A DNA stretch of 64,000 nt from positions 1 to 64,000 of the forward strand of contig NZ_FRAE01000005.1 in NCBI RefSeq assembly GCF_900142235.1, written 5' to 3'. The notes beneath the pieces are model-generated. The model was not told the origin of the DNA, searched no databases, and was given only the letters and a program-made list of their open reading frames with translations. This DNA comes from Tepidibacter formicigenes DSM 15518. Its GTDB lineage: Bacteria; Bacillota; Clostridia; Peptostreptococcales; Peptostreptococcaceae. Shown in pieces: positions 40,901-47,860 of the stretch. The stretch's first letter is position 1; every line of letters starts with the position of its first letter. A program made the translations under genes and the position numbers.

Positions 40901-41114
40901 TTTGACTAAATTTATATATATTTTTTTTGTATTCATATGAGTTAAGCTCATTAAGTTTTTCTTTTAATATATCTTTTAAAATTACGTTATATAAATTTCC
41001 TCTAAGCTTTTCAGCTTTTTCACTTTCTATATATTTATATCCAAGCCCCTTTAATAGTTGAATTGCTGGTATTTGTGATATATTTCTTTCATCATAATCT
41101 CTCGCCCTTGGCAT
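37962..41114 (-). CDS. hsdR: Type I restriction enzyme R subunit
   Basis: 1050 residues, full length. N-terminal nuclease: PD-(D/E)XK residues in ARPDIVLFVNGIPFAVIECKK (ends at the ECK lysine). Superfamily 2 translocase motor: Walker A HTQGSGKSLTM (about residue 310), DEAD-type box VLVDESHRTQ, motif III LGFTGTPL, motif VI QAIARVNRLYEG. The C-terminal helical part binds the methylase core. Translocates DNA and cuts it far from the recognition site. It starts 11 bases after hsdS with GGGGGAG as ribosome site, as the restriction arm of hsdM-dinD-hsdS-hsdR. Confidence 0.96.
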   Translation of the reverse strand: MPRARDYDERNISQIPAIQLLKGLGYKYIESEKAEKLRGNLYNVILKDILKEKLNELNSYEYKKNIYKFSQKNINQAILDIDEPLTDGLVKTNEKIYETLMLGKSYQEDLPDGKKQSFNIRYIDWEEPYNNVFHVVEEFSVEKEDGQSSARPDIVLFVNGIPFAVIECKKASISMEQGISQMIRNQGKDYIPQLFKFIQIVMSTNKNETKYATCATPKKFWSVWKEENEGWLNEKIEKIVNDRIPTIQDKNIVSLFHPERLLELTKFFVIYDKDVKKVTRYQQYFAIKEIIKTIEENDKNGNRQSGVIWHTQGSGKSLTMVMLAKYILSQLKECHPKVIVVTDRVELDKQIHKTFNHTRLCANRATSGKHLIELIDSNSADIITTLVHKFDKAANNQDPVKSRDIFVLVDESHRTQYGELHIKMKKVFPNACYLGFTGTPLMKNEKNTMIKFGKLIHKYTIADGVKDKAILPLLYEGKMVEQTVNRKAIDNRLEMITRNLNDKQKDEVMKKWSKFEKIASSDQRISMIAFDINEHFMRNYKTQGSQFKAMLATNSKTEAIRYFEAFEDLGDLNCAVVISPPDQREGYEAVDQKSKDKVKQFWDKMMKKYGNEESYEDSIKDEFINGDELDFLIVVDKLLTGFDAPRATVLYVDKPMKEHTLLQAIARVNRLYEGKDYGFIIDYRGLLDKLDKAMDMYSGAGLENFDPKDLKGALRDVISIIGTLRHYHTELVNMFAKIKNKDDVEEYEVFLANEELREEFYSLLSNFSKNLGIALESEQVYNALSQDELNKYKKDLKFYQELRKSIKLRYSDTIDYKEYEAKMQKLMDNYISAEEVIRITNPVDILDEKGFEEELARLNTKRAQADAIRTRISKRINAKWDENPAYYKKFSQRIEETLQEYKDKRISEAEYLQRMNDIMNDFRNGPSKENYPKNIKNNPHAQAFYGVIKEILCESTGFVVQDEEATYMSPENDSLILTDEEIGYIANEVDKIINEYSKVDWHDNTQVHNRIAQEIDDFLYDYSKEKDIEIDFEDIDKIIENVKTIALRRY

Positions 41115-41125
41115 TGTATCTCCCC

Positions 41126-42427
41126 CTAAACCTTTACTCTTACTTTTCCTGTTAAAAGTAACTGCATAAGTCCTTTTTTCTGCTCTTTAAGTGCTTCAAG
41201 TTCTTTTTCTAGAAGTTTTATTTCTTTTGACATTGCATCTAAGAAATTAGATATACTTTCCTGCTCTAAAAGTCCAGGTATTCTAGTATTGAGTCTTAAT
41301 AGAGGTTTAATGTTTATATATATCTGTGTTCCACCCTGTGATATTGAAAATATTTTCCGATGGAATTCATCACTATTAATTAGATAGTACAAATATTTAC
41401 TTAATACAAGCTCATTATTAACTACTAACCTTGCAGTTCTCTGATTAAATATATATTTGTTATCTTCATCAATTAGTAATACTCTTCCAATAATTCGTCC
41501 TTCCTTTGTTTTATCATTCAAAACCATTGCTAAATCATTTTTATTTAAGACATATTTTTTTGTTTCCTCATTTAATTCCACTAGAATACCTTTGTCTATA
41601 TATGTTCCATCTACAGAATAGTTGCCTATTGAAATTACTTTAAGCCCAGTTTCTTGATTAAAATATTTTTCTAAGGATTTGCTATTATAACACTCTACAA
41701 TATCTCCTAATTCAACTTTCTTCCATTCTCCATCAAATCCAGGAAGCCTTACTTTTCCAGTTAATAAATTTTGCATAAGTCCTTTTTTCTGCTGTTTTTT
41801 CTGTTCAAGTAGTTTTTCTTTAAGAGCCATGGCATTATCCCAAGTTGAAAGTATTTTACCTATCGCTTTACGCTCATATTGTTTAGTTGAATAAGGAATT
41901 TTTAAATTTTGTACATCTTTATTATTTATTGCAGGATAGTTTGATCCAACCAATAAACTATTAATCTGTTTTTCAATTTCATAACTAAATAAATTTTGAT
42001 AAATTAAATCTATGTCATTTATATTTTTACTTGATATAACAGCAAAACCAGTTGAACAAATGCAATCAGAAGTTTCAAAACTAGCTTTAGCAAAACCTTT
42101 AAGGTAAGGTCTTACTGTACTCATTAAAATATCATTTGTATTAAAAATTCTTCTTGCTCTAGAAGGCAAAGAATTGAAAGAAATTTTTTCATTAGGATGT
42201 TTAATATTTCCATTATCAACACAAGATAAGTCATAATAATAAAACATACAATTTTTATCAACTGAATTATCTAAAGATTTACTGTTAATATTTGATATAT
42301 CTTTCAGTTTCTTAACTTCCCAATCTACAGGTATAATACCAACCTTAGTTTTCTTATATCCCTCTGGAATTTCTCCTCTATTTATCATATCTATTCTTTC
42401 TTTTATCTCCTGCTTCAATTTCCTCAC
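41126..42427 (-). CDS. hsdS: Type I restriction-modification specificity subunit S
   Basis: 433 residues with two target-recognition domains, each followed by a conserved helix: LEQKKQQKKGLMQNLLTGKV (about 208-227) and ALKEQKKGLMQLLLTGKVRV at the C-terminus. The start of TRD1 is typical (GYKKTKVGIIPVDWEVKKLK). This subunit chooses the bipartite DNA site for both modification and restriction. The start is taken as GTG at 42427, directly abutting dinD; a TTG 9 bases further in is possible. Confidence 0.93.
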   Translation of the reverse strand: MRKLKQEIKERIDMINRGEIPEGYKKTKVGIIPVDWEVKKLKDISNINSKSLDNSVDKNCMFYYYDLSCVDNGNIKHPNEKISFNSLPSRARRIFNTNDILMSTVRPYLKGFAKASFETSDCICSTGFAVISSKNINDIDLIYQNLFSYEIEKQINSLLVGSNYPAINNKDVQNLKIPYSTKQYERKAIGKILSTWDNAMALKEKLLEQKKQQKKGLMQNLLTGKVRLPGFDGEWKKVELGDIVECYNSKSLEKYFNQETGLKVISIGNYSVDGTYIDKGILVELNEETKKYVLNKNDLAMVLNDKTKEGRIIGRVLLIDEDNKYIFNQRTARLVVNNELVLSKYLYYLINSDEFHRKIFSISQGGTQIYINIKPLLRLNTRIPGLLEQESISNFLDAMSKEIKLLEKELEALKEQKKGLMQLLLTGKVRVKV

Positions 42428-43291
42428 CTACTTTCCACTTGTAAGCTTCTTTTTATTTCCTATAAGCTTTAATTTTTTCTTTTCTTCTCTTTCAATTTGC
42501 TTTATACTTTTTTGGGGAGTTGGTAAATCTTCTGGCATAGTACCACCTAATTCTTTTATAGTTTGCCTTACTTTTGCTCCAACTTCAAAGTGTGCATTAT
42601 TTGCATTATCTTTTCCTTTAATATTTTCACGTCTTAGTTTTTCTTCTGTTTGTGTTGCTCTAAACAGATTAGCTGCAAGTTCTGTACTTCCCATATGATC
42701 AAGTATTTGTTGACTTTTCTTTAAGCCTTTTTTTATATGAATATCTTTAGCAGTTAATCCTCCATAAAGTCCCATATAGCCATGATTTTGAAAAATTGCA
42801 TATTCTATATTAGTTTTAACACCTGCATTATGAGCTGCTTCTACTAATTTTTTATTATGTTCTTTTAATTCATTTCTAATGGCAAGTCTTTTTCTATCTT
42901 CATCCATTAACTCAAATTCATTTTGTAGTTCTTGTTTTCTTGTTTGAACTGCAAAATAAGTTTGTCCCAGTGCTACAACTTCTTTTCTTGGATCTGCATT
43001 TTGTACTATAAGATAACAAGCATATCTCGATAGCATTATATCGTCTATTTCTCTTTGAGCACCCGAACCTAACTTAACCATTTTTCCCACGTGGGAAAAA
43101 TGGTCTAAAATATCATAATTGCTATTTTTACAAGCAATTTTTGCTTTTTCAATAACATTTAAGAATTTATCCCATCGCTTATATTCTAAAATTTGCTGCA
43201 AATCTCTTGCATACCAAAATTCTTGATCGTATTCATTTATATTTTTTATATTTTCAAAAACACTTTCATTGTATTTTTCAATCTCTCCCAT
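42428..43291 (-). CDS. dinD: DinD-like DNA-damage-inducible protein inside the hsd operon
   Basis: 287 residues. The N-terminal part resembles BRO-N/DinD (FWYARDLQQILEYKRWDKFL), followed by the family core LSRYACYLIVQNADPRKEVV and QTYFAVQTRKQEL, and a basic C-terminal tail (about 260-287). E. coli DinD is SOS-induced and reported to inhibit RecA. A location between hsdM and hsdS recurs in many type I loci. It may temper host repair or control the restriction system, which is inference. It contains a perfect 28-base palindrome. Confidence 0.9.
   Translation of the reverse strand: MGEIEKYNESVFENIKNINEYDQEFWYARDLQQILEYKRWDKFLNVIEKAKIACKNSNYDILDHFSHVGKMVKLGSGAQREIDDIMLSRYACYLIVQNADPRKEVVALGQTYFAVQTRKQELQNEFELMDEDRKRLAIRNELKEHNKKLVEAAHNAGVKTNIEYAIFQNHGYMGLYGGLTAKDIHIKKGLKKSQQILDHMGSTELAANLFRATQTEEKLRRENIKGKDNANNAHFEVGAKVRQTIKELGGTMPEDLPTPQKSIKQIEREEKKKLKLIGNKKKLTSGK
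43077..43104. repeat. Perfect 28-base palindrome inside dinD
   Basis: ACCATTTTTCCCAC / GTGGGAAAAATGGT with no loop, coding DHFSHVGKMV on the minus strand. It could form a cruciform or an mRNA hairpin or bind a dimeric protein. Confidence 0.7.
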
Positions 43292-43305
43292 ATTAAAGCC
43301 CTCCT

Positions 43306-44835
43306 TTATAATCCAAGTTCTTCAATGTATTTTGCCATTTGCTTTTCTACTTCTTTAAGCTCAGCTTTAATATTTGCTATATTTTCTTTAACTGCATCCA
43401 TATCAACAGGTTCTTCTTCTTCAAAAGTATCTACATATCTTGGAATATTTAAGTTATAGTCATTTTCTTTTATTTCATCTATTGTTGCTACATAAGAGTA
43501 TTTATCTATACTTTCATATTTTTCATAAGTATCAACTATTTTTTGAATGTCTTCTTCTCTTAATACATTTTGATTTTTACCTTTTTCATAATTTCCTTCC
43601 CCTGATGCATCTATGAAAAGAACTTCTTTTTTAGTTCTGTTCTTTTTAAACACTAATACACAAGCAGGTATTCCAGTTCCAAAGAATAAGTTTTCTGGAA
43701 GTCCTATAACTGCATCTAAAAGATTCAGTTCTATAATTTGTTTTCTTATTTTTCCTTCTGAAGCTCCTCTAAATAAAACTCCATGAGGTAGAACTACTCC
43801 CATTCTTCCATTTTCAGCAAGTGAATAAAGCATATGTTGAACGAAAGCATAATCTCCTTTTGAACTAGGAGGAACTCCCCATTCAAATCTTCTATATGGA
43901 TCAAGTGATGCTTCCATTTTAAACTTTTTATCAGTATTAGTTTCACCAGCAAAGCCCATAGCCCATTTGTCTAAACTAAATGGAGGATTTGAAACTATAA
44001 CTTGAAACTTCATAAGCTTATCATCTTCAAGATGAAGTGGATTTGATAATGTATCTCCCCAAGCTATACGAGCATCATCTATTCCATGAAGGAACATATT
44101 CATTTTACAAAGTGAATGTGTTTGTCCATTTCTTTCTTGTCCATATATTTGTGCTTTTTTATTTGGAACTTTATTAAATGCTTTTATAAGAAGTGATCCT
44201 GAACCACATGTTGGATCATATATTCTGTCATTTTCCTCAGGTTTTACAAGTCTTGCAAGTAATTCAGATACCATAGATGGTGTAAAGAATTCTCCACCTT
44301 TTTTCCCTGCATCAGATGCAAATTTTGCTATCATATATTCATATGCATCTCCTATTACATCATTTCCTGATAATCTTGAAGGTCTAAGATTTAATTTATT
44401 AAAGTCTTCTAATAAATGTTTTAATATTGCATTTCTTTCTTTAGGTTTTCCTAAAACAATTTCACTGTTAAAATCTATATTTCTAAATACGCCTCTTAAT
44501 TTTCCTTTGTTTTCTTCTTCTATATGTTCTAGTGCTTTATTTATAATGTCTCCTATTTCTGAATCATTTCTTTTGTCATATAAATATTCAAAAGTAGATT
44601 TTTCATCAAGAACGAATCTTTCTCTTGCCATGGCTCTTTTTATTCTTTCTTCATTTCCATCATATCTTTTTGCATATTCTTCATAGTGTTCCTTATATGT
44701 ATCACTTAGATATTTAATAAATAGCATTACAAGAATATAGTCTTTATATATTGATGAGTCTATTTTACCTCTGAATGTATCACAGGCCTGCCATAATATA
44801 TTATTTATTTCTTCTTGATTTATTTTTTGAGTCAT
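43306..44835 (-). CDS. hsdM: Type I restriction-modification methyltransferase subunit M
   Basis: 509 residues. N-terminal helical domain (LWQACDTFRGKIDSSIYKDY), then the N6-adenine methyltransferase domain with SAM motif DPTCGSGSLL (about 201-210) and catalytic NPPF (about 268-271, VIVSNPPFSLDKW), and a C-terminal helical tail ending MAKYIEELGL. Methylates adenines at the site chosen by HsdS. AAAAGGAGG ribosome site. It follows a half-length specificity-like gene by 15 bases and precedes dinD by 14. Confidence 0.96.
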   Translation of the reverse strand: MTQKINQEEINNILWQACDTFRGKIDSSIYKDYILVMLFIKYLSDTYKEHYEEYAKRYDGNEERIKRAMARERFVLDEKSTFEYLYDKRNDSEIGDIINKALEHIEEENKGKLRGVFRNIDFNSEIVLGKPKERNAILKHLLEDFNKLNLRPSRLSGNDVIGDAYEYMIAKFASDAGKKGGEFFTPSMVSELLARLVKPEENDRIYDPTCGSGSLLIKAFNKVPNKKAQIYGQERNGQTHSLCKMNMFLHGIDDARIAWGDTLSNPLHLEDDKLMKFQVIVSNPPFSLDKWAMGFAGETNTDKKFKMEASLDPYRRFEWGVPPSSKGDYAFVQHMLYSLAENGRMGVVLPHGVLFRGASEGKIRKQIIELNLLDAVIGLPENLFFGTGIPACVLVFKKNRTKKEVLFIDASGEGNYEKGKNQNVLREEDIQKIVDTYEKYESIDKYSYVATIDEIKENDYNLNIPRYVDTFEEEEPVDMDAVKENIANIKAELKEVEKQMAKYIEELGL

Positions 44836-44850
44836 TTATAATGCCTCCTT

Positions 44851-45420
44851 TTAATTTATTATACTGTTTATAATTGATTTATTTAAAGTTTCTTTTTCTT
44901 CAATTAAATTTTTGAGCAATTTCTTCTCTCTTATATGAAGCTTATTTATTTCAACCATTCTTGTCTGTATATCTTTTGAAAATTCTTTAACTATAAAGCT
45001 TTTTAAAAAATTTGTACTAATAGTAGATATAGCTGATCCAACAGCAAACTTATTTATATGTCTTTTACCATAGTCTGAATTTAGATATAAAGCTAAAAAC
45101 TCTGGAAGTATATCTTTATTATTTTTTAATCTTATAACACTAAAAAGAGATGGTATTACAACTCCTTCTAAATTTTCTTCTATATAAACTGCTGTATACG
45201 GACTACTTAGTCTTATTATTACATCTCCTTTTTTAGTTAAATACAAAGGCGATAGTAATTCACTACTTTCAAATTCTTCAAGTTCATTTATGTTTATTTC
45301 TCCATGTTCTTCAAAACTTTTAAGAGTAAGTATTTTATATATTTTTTCTGGAGAAGATTTAGCTTTTTTGCGAGATAAAACAAGTCCTGTTCTAATTTCA
45401 GCTATATTTTCAAGTTTCAT
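44851..45420 (-). CDS. Half-length specificity-subunit-like protein
   Basis: 189 residues from the ATG at 45420 (AGGAGGTGA upstream; the longer frame to 45486 crosses the promoter). It contains one target-recognition-like domain (KLENIAEIRTGLVLSRKKA to LSSPYTAVYIEENLEGVVIPSLFSVIRL) and one C-terminal helix (QTRMVEINKLHIREKKLLK). Single-TRD S-like proteins can dimerise to make a full S, or may regulate. As first gene of the hsd operon it could give a second specificity. It is complete at both ends, so not simply a broken hsdS. Confidence 0.78.
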   Translation of the reverse strand: MKLENIAEIRTGLVLSRKKAKSSPEKIYKILTLKSFEEHGEININELEEFESSELLSPLYLTKKGDVIIRLSSPYTAVYIEENLEGVVIPSLFSVIRLKNNKDILPEFLALYLNSDYGKRHINKFAVGSAISTISTNFLKSFIVKEFSKDIQTRMVEINKLHIREKKLLKNLIEEKETLNKSIINSIIN

Positions 45421-45458
45421 TAAATCACCTCCTACAATTTCCATTTTGTTATTTTTAT

Positions 45459-45503
45459 GGTATAACAAAATAAAGTTTATTGTCAATAATATTTTTTGTT
45501 ATA
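45459..45503 (-). promoter_or_regulatory. Promoter of the hsd operon enclosed by inverted repeats
   Basis: On the minus strand TTGACA (45486-45481) and TATACC (45464-45459) are 16 bases apart. The same segment is enclosed by perfect 10-base arms TATAACAAAA (45503-45494) and TTTTGTTATA (45470-45461), one of which overlaps the -10. A repressor binding both arms would block transcription. Confidence 0.6.
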
Positions 45504-45535
45504 ATTTAAAAATAACCCAGAAAATTTTCTCTAGG

Positions 45536-46106
45536 TTATCCAACAATATAAAGATACATATCTAAACTAGTATCTACTGCTTTTTCTATAATTTTAATAA
45601 AGTCAGTATAATCATTATCTACACTTGCTTTTTCTAATGCATTCATGTACTCATCTCTATCTTCCATTTTAATTACACAAATAGGATACCCACTTCTCAT
45701 TAATATTAAATTAGTAAGAAGTCTTATTACCATCTATAAAAGAATGTATATAAGTAAATTTATGATGAAATATTGCTGCAAGTTCTACTGAATGAAGCTT
45801 TGTCTTGTTTTCATTGTACGTATCTGCTCCAAAAACTTAATCCCAAATCCCAGGAATGAAGCTTTGTCTTGTTTTCATTGTACCAACAAATCAATTCTCT
45901 CATTTGATCTTCTACTAAAAAATGCTGCGGTAGTCTATGTTTACTACCACTTATTAACACATTTACATTTCTATATATTCCTGCATTTTCATTGTTTATA
46001 CTTTTTAAAATAATATAATGAATATTTTTAATAACTGTTTCACTAATATCTATATCTTTTCTTACTATATCTTCTATATAATCTATTGCTTCTTTAGGAG
46101 CTTTAA
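45536..46106 (-). pseudogene. Fic-family protein, disrupted
   Basis: Reads VRKDIDISETVIKNIHYIIL, SKHRLPQHFLVEDQMRELIC, LAAIFHHKFTYIHSFIDGN and, after frame changes, LLTNLILMRSGYPICVIKMED. The Fic motif HxFIDGN is present, but the following GR is lost at a frameshift near 45733. A 64-base duplication at 45790-45883 also shifts the frame. The upstream end is cut off at the integrase fragment. Intact Fic enzymes AMPylate target proteins; this copy is dead. Confidence 0.8.
45790..45883. repeat. 64-base-period direct repeat within the Fic pseudogene
   Basis: GAATGAAGCTTTGTCTTG and the next 12 bases occur identically at 45790-45819 and 45854-45883. 64 is not a multiple of 3, so the repeat breaks the frame. 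Confidence 0.85.
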
Positions 46107-46779
46107 AAATGGCTGTATATCCTTATCAACTTATAAAACAAAATCCTATGCAATATGTTTCTATGCCAAAATATAATACTAGAAAAACAGATAAAGAAGA
46201 TTTAAAAGTTATATCTATAGATGATTTTAATAAAATAATAGATAGATTTCCTTTTATAAAGTAGTTTTTATATACCTTTGCAAATATCTTTTAATACCAG
46301 GAATGAGAGCTTCAAAAGTATATGGTCTTACTTGGGGTTGTATAGATTTTGAAGAAGGAAAAACATTAATTGATATTCTTAAAAAACATAAAAAATACCA
46401 ATTAGAAAATAAACTTAAATATGGTGAATACTACAGTAATAATTTATACAAATTTGAAGAAGCTAATAAACAATATAATAATGCTAATTTAGTTTGTACT
46501 AAAGAAAATGGAGAATTAGTATCTACTGACAGCTTAAAATATTTAAGTAGAGTTGTAAATTATGAGCTTGGTATTAATTTTAATTTTCACTCTTTAAGAC
46601 ATACTCATGCTACTATTACTATTCTTTTAGAATCTGGAGCAAATATACAAGACATTCAAAAAAGATTAGGTCACAGTAAATTAGCAACAACTATGGACAC
46701 TTATTCACATGTAACAGATAAAATGAATCAATATAGTGTAAATAGATTTGAGCAAGCATTAAATTCCAAAATAAAATAA
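46107..46779 (+). pseudogene. Tyrosine recombinase (phage-type integrase), truncated and frameshifted
   Basis: C-terminal two thirds of an integrase. The first part reads VYPYQLIKQNPMQYVSMPKY to a TAG at 46262-46264; an extra A near 46300 separates FYIPLQISFNT from GMRASKVYGLTW. The catalytic set is otherwise present: R in GMRAS, HSLRHTHA, GHSKLAT and tyrosine in DTYSHV. The N-terminal arm-binding domain is missing. It marks a lost integrative element beside the restriction island. Confidence 0.85.
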
Positions 46780-46812
46780 TTTGCCACCGAACAAAATTCG
46801 ACGGTGGCAAAT
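46779..46812 (+). terminator. Hairpin after the integrase pseudogene
   Basis: Perfect 11-base arms ATTTGCCACCG / CGGTGGCAAAT. A further GTGGCAAAT follows directly, so part of an old attachment region is possible. Bases 46813-46974 show no gene. Confidence 0.6.
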
Positions 46813-46974
46813 GGGTGGCAAATAGCTATTTTTATAATATTGAATTAGCTGAAATCCAGTTATTTTCTAACTATGCGACAAACCGTTTCCACATGTGTTT
46901 TGATAGAGTAATGATAGTATTTCGCAGAAATAATAGGTTTACCCCCTTTTATCCCCCCTCTTTTTTTTACGTAA

Positions 46975-47005
46975 AAAACACCTCATATGTTTCCATATGA
47001 AGTGT
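46975..47005 (-). terminator. Terminator of the HicB-like gene
   Basis: ACACTTCATATG / CATATGAGGTGT arms with a short loop, followed on the minus strand by TTTTTTACG; one imperfect pair. Confidence 0.7.
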
Positions 47006-47068
47006 ATGATCTAGATGTCTAGTGCCATCCATATTATAAGAATTTGTGAAGCCTAATCCTCTTATATT

Positions 47069-47401
47069 TTATTTTCTTTGTAAAAATATGACATTTCCCT
47101 CATTATCATAAAAGGTAAATTCGGACAAATCTATATCTTCAGTATTGTATGATATATAAAAAGCTTTTTCATTATCTTTTAAATTTATATCTTTTAACGG
47201 AGTCATTTTGGGTAACTCATAAACTTGCATCGTTAATGTGTTTAATTTTAAAGCTTCTTGAGCCATTAAAATCCCTTCTTCTTCTGATCTAGCACAACTT
47301 ATACATTCAGGTATATCTGGAAATGATATAGATATTCCATAAGCTTCTTCTTTTTTATCATACTCATTGTAATCAAAAATAGCATAATATCCTATTTTCA
47401 T
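47069..47401 (-). CDS. HicB-like protein
   Basis: 110 residues. The N-terminal half has the HicB RNase-H-like fold pattern (YGISISFPDIPECISCARSEEEG, then AQEAL), as in antitoxins of HicAB pairs. The C-terminal half has no recognisable DNA-binding domain. No HicA toxin (double-stranded RNA-binding-like, about 60 residues) is adjacent; instead a 32-residue frame overlaps its start by 4 bases (ATGA). It may be an orphan antitoxin or part of a different small system. GGAGG site at good distance. Confidence 0.75.
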   Translation of the reverse strand: MKIGYYAIFDYNEYDKKEEAYGISISFPDIPECISCARSEEEGILMAQEALKLNTLTMQVYELPKMTPLKDINLKDNEKAFYISYNTEDIDLSEFTFYDNEGNVIFLQRK

Positions 47402-47496
47402 AAAATTTCCTCCGTCATAAATGGTATTATATCAAAATTTCTCAAATATTCTACATATTGATTAATAATTGAACATATGTAAATTTCGTTACCCAT
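47398..47496 (-). CDS. Short protein coupled to the HicB-like gene
   Basis: Starting at the ATG at 47496 (AGGGGG upstream) gives 32 residues, MGNEIYICSIINQYVEYL and then RNFDIIPFMTEEIL. Its TGA overlaps the ATG of the HicB-like gene. A longer frame to 47673 crosses a stable hairpin and is less likely. Function unknown; could be a truncated toxin or a leader peptide. Confidence 0.45.
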   Translation of the reverse strand: MGNEIYICSIINQYVEYLRNFDIIPFMTEEIL

Positions 47497-47777
47497 TTTT
47501 ATCCCCCTGACACTAAAATAGAGTAGCAACTTAGCTACTCTACATACTCTTTTAACTCCCCATTTATACGGTTGGGGTTTTACCGATTCTTTCGTTTCTA
47601 ATATTATTATACACATTAAGTGCAATATTAACAACAACTTTTTATAGATTTTTATATTATCCCTAAGAATCAACTAGTTCATCTGGCACTGCACTAAAAT
47701 ATTCAATACAAATCCACAAAACTCCTTCTTTTTTACCAATTTGTACATTCCGCATGAATGTAAAATCCCTATAAATA
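47497..47777. other. Region upstream of the HicB-like pair
   Basis: Holds a hairpin AGAGTAGC/GCTACTCT (47521-47541) directly before the short gene and an AACTCCCCAT/GGTTGGGGTT-like patch near 47550-47582. No gene supported. Confidence 0.35.
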
Positions 47778-47811
47778 AAAACTTCCTCAGTCTTAATCTG
47801 AAGGAGCATCT
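47778..47811 (-). terminator. Terminator of rlmD
   Basis: GCTCCTTCAG / CTGAGGAAGT arms around ATTAAGA, followed on the minus strand by TTTTTATTTAT. Confidence 0.75.
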
Positions 47812-47860
47812 TATACACTATTAAATTCATTCAATAACCTTTAAAAGCCTTAATTTCAAC

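Noticed and set aside
46303-46779. Functional recombinase controlling hsdS inversion
   Set aside because: The N-terminal domain is missing and two frame lesions are present; no inverted hsdS cassettes are seen.
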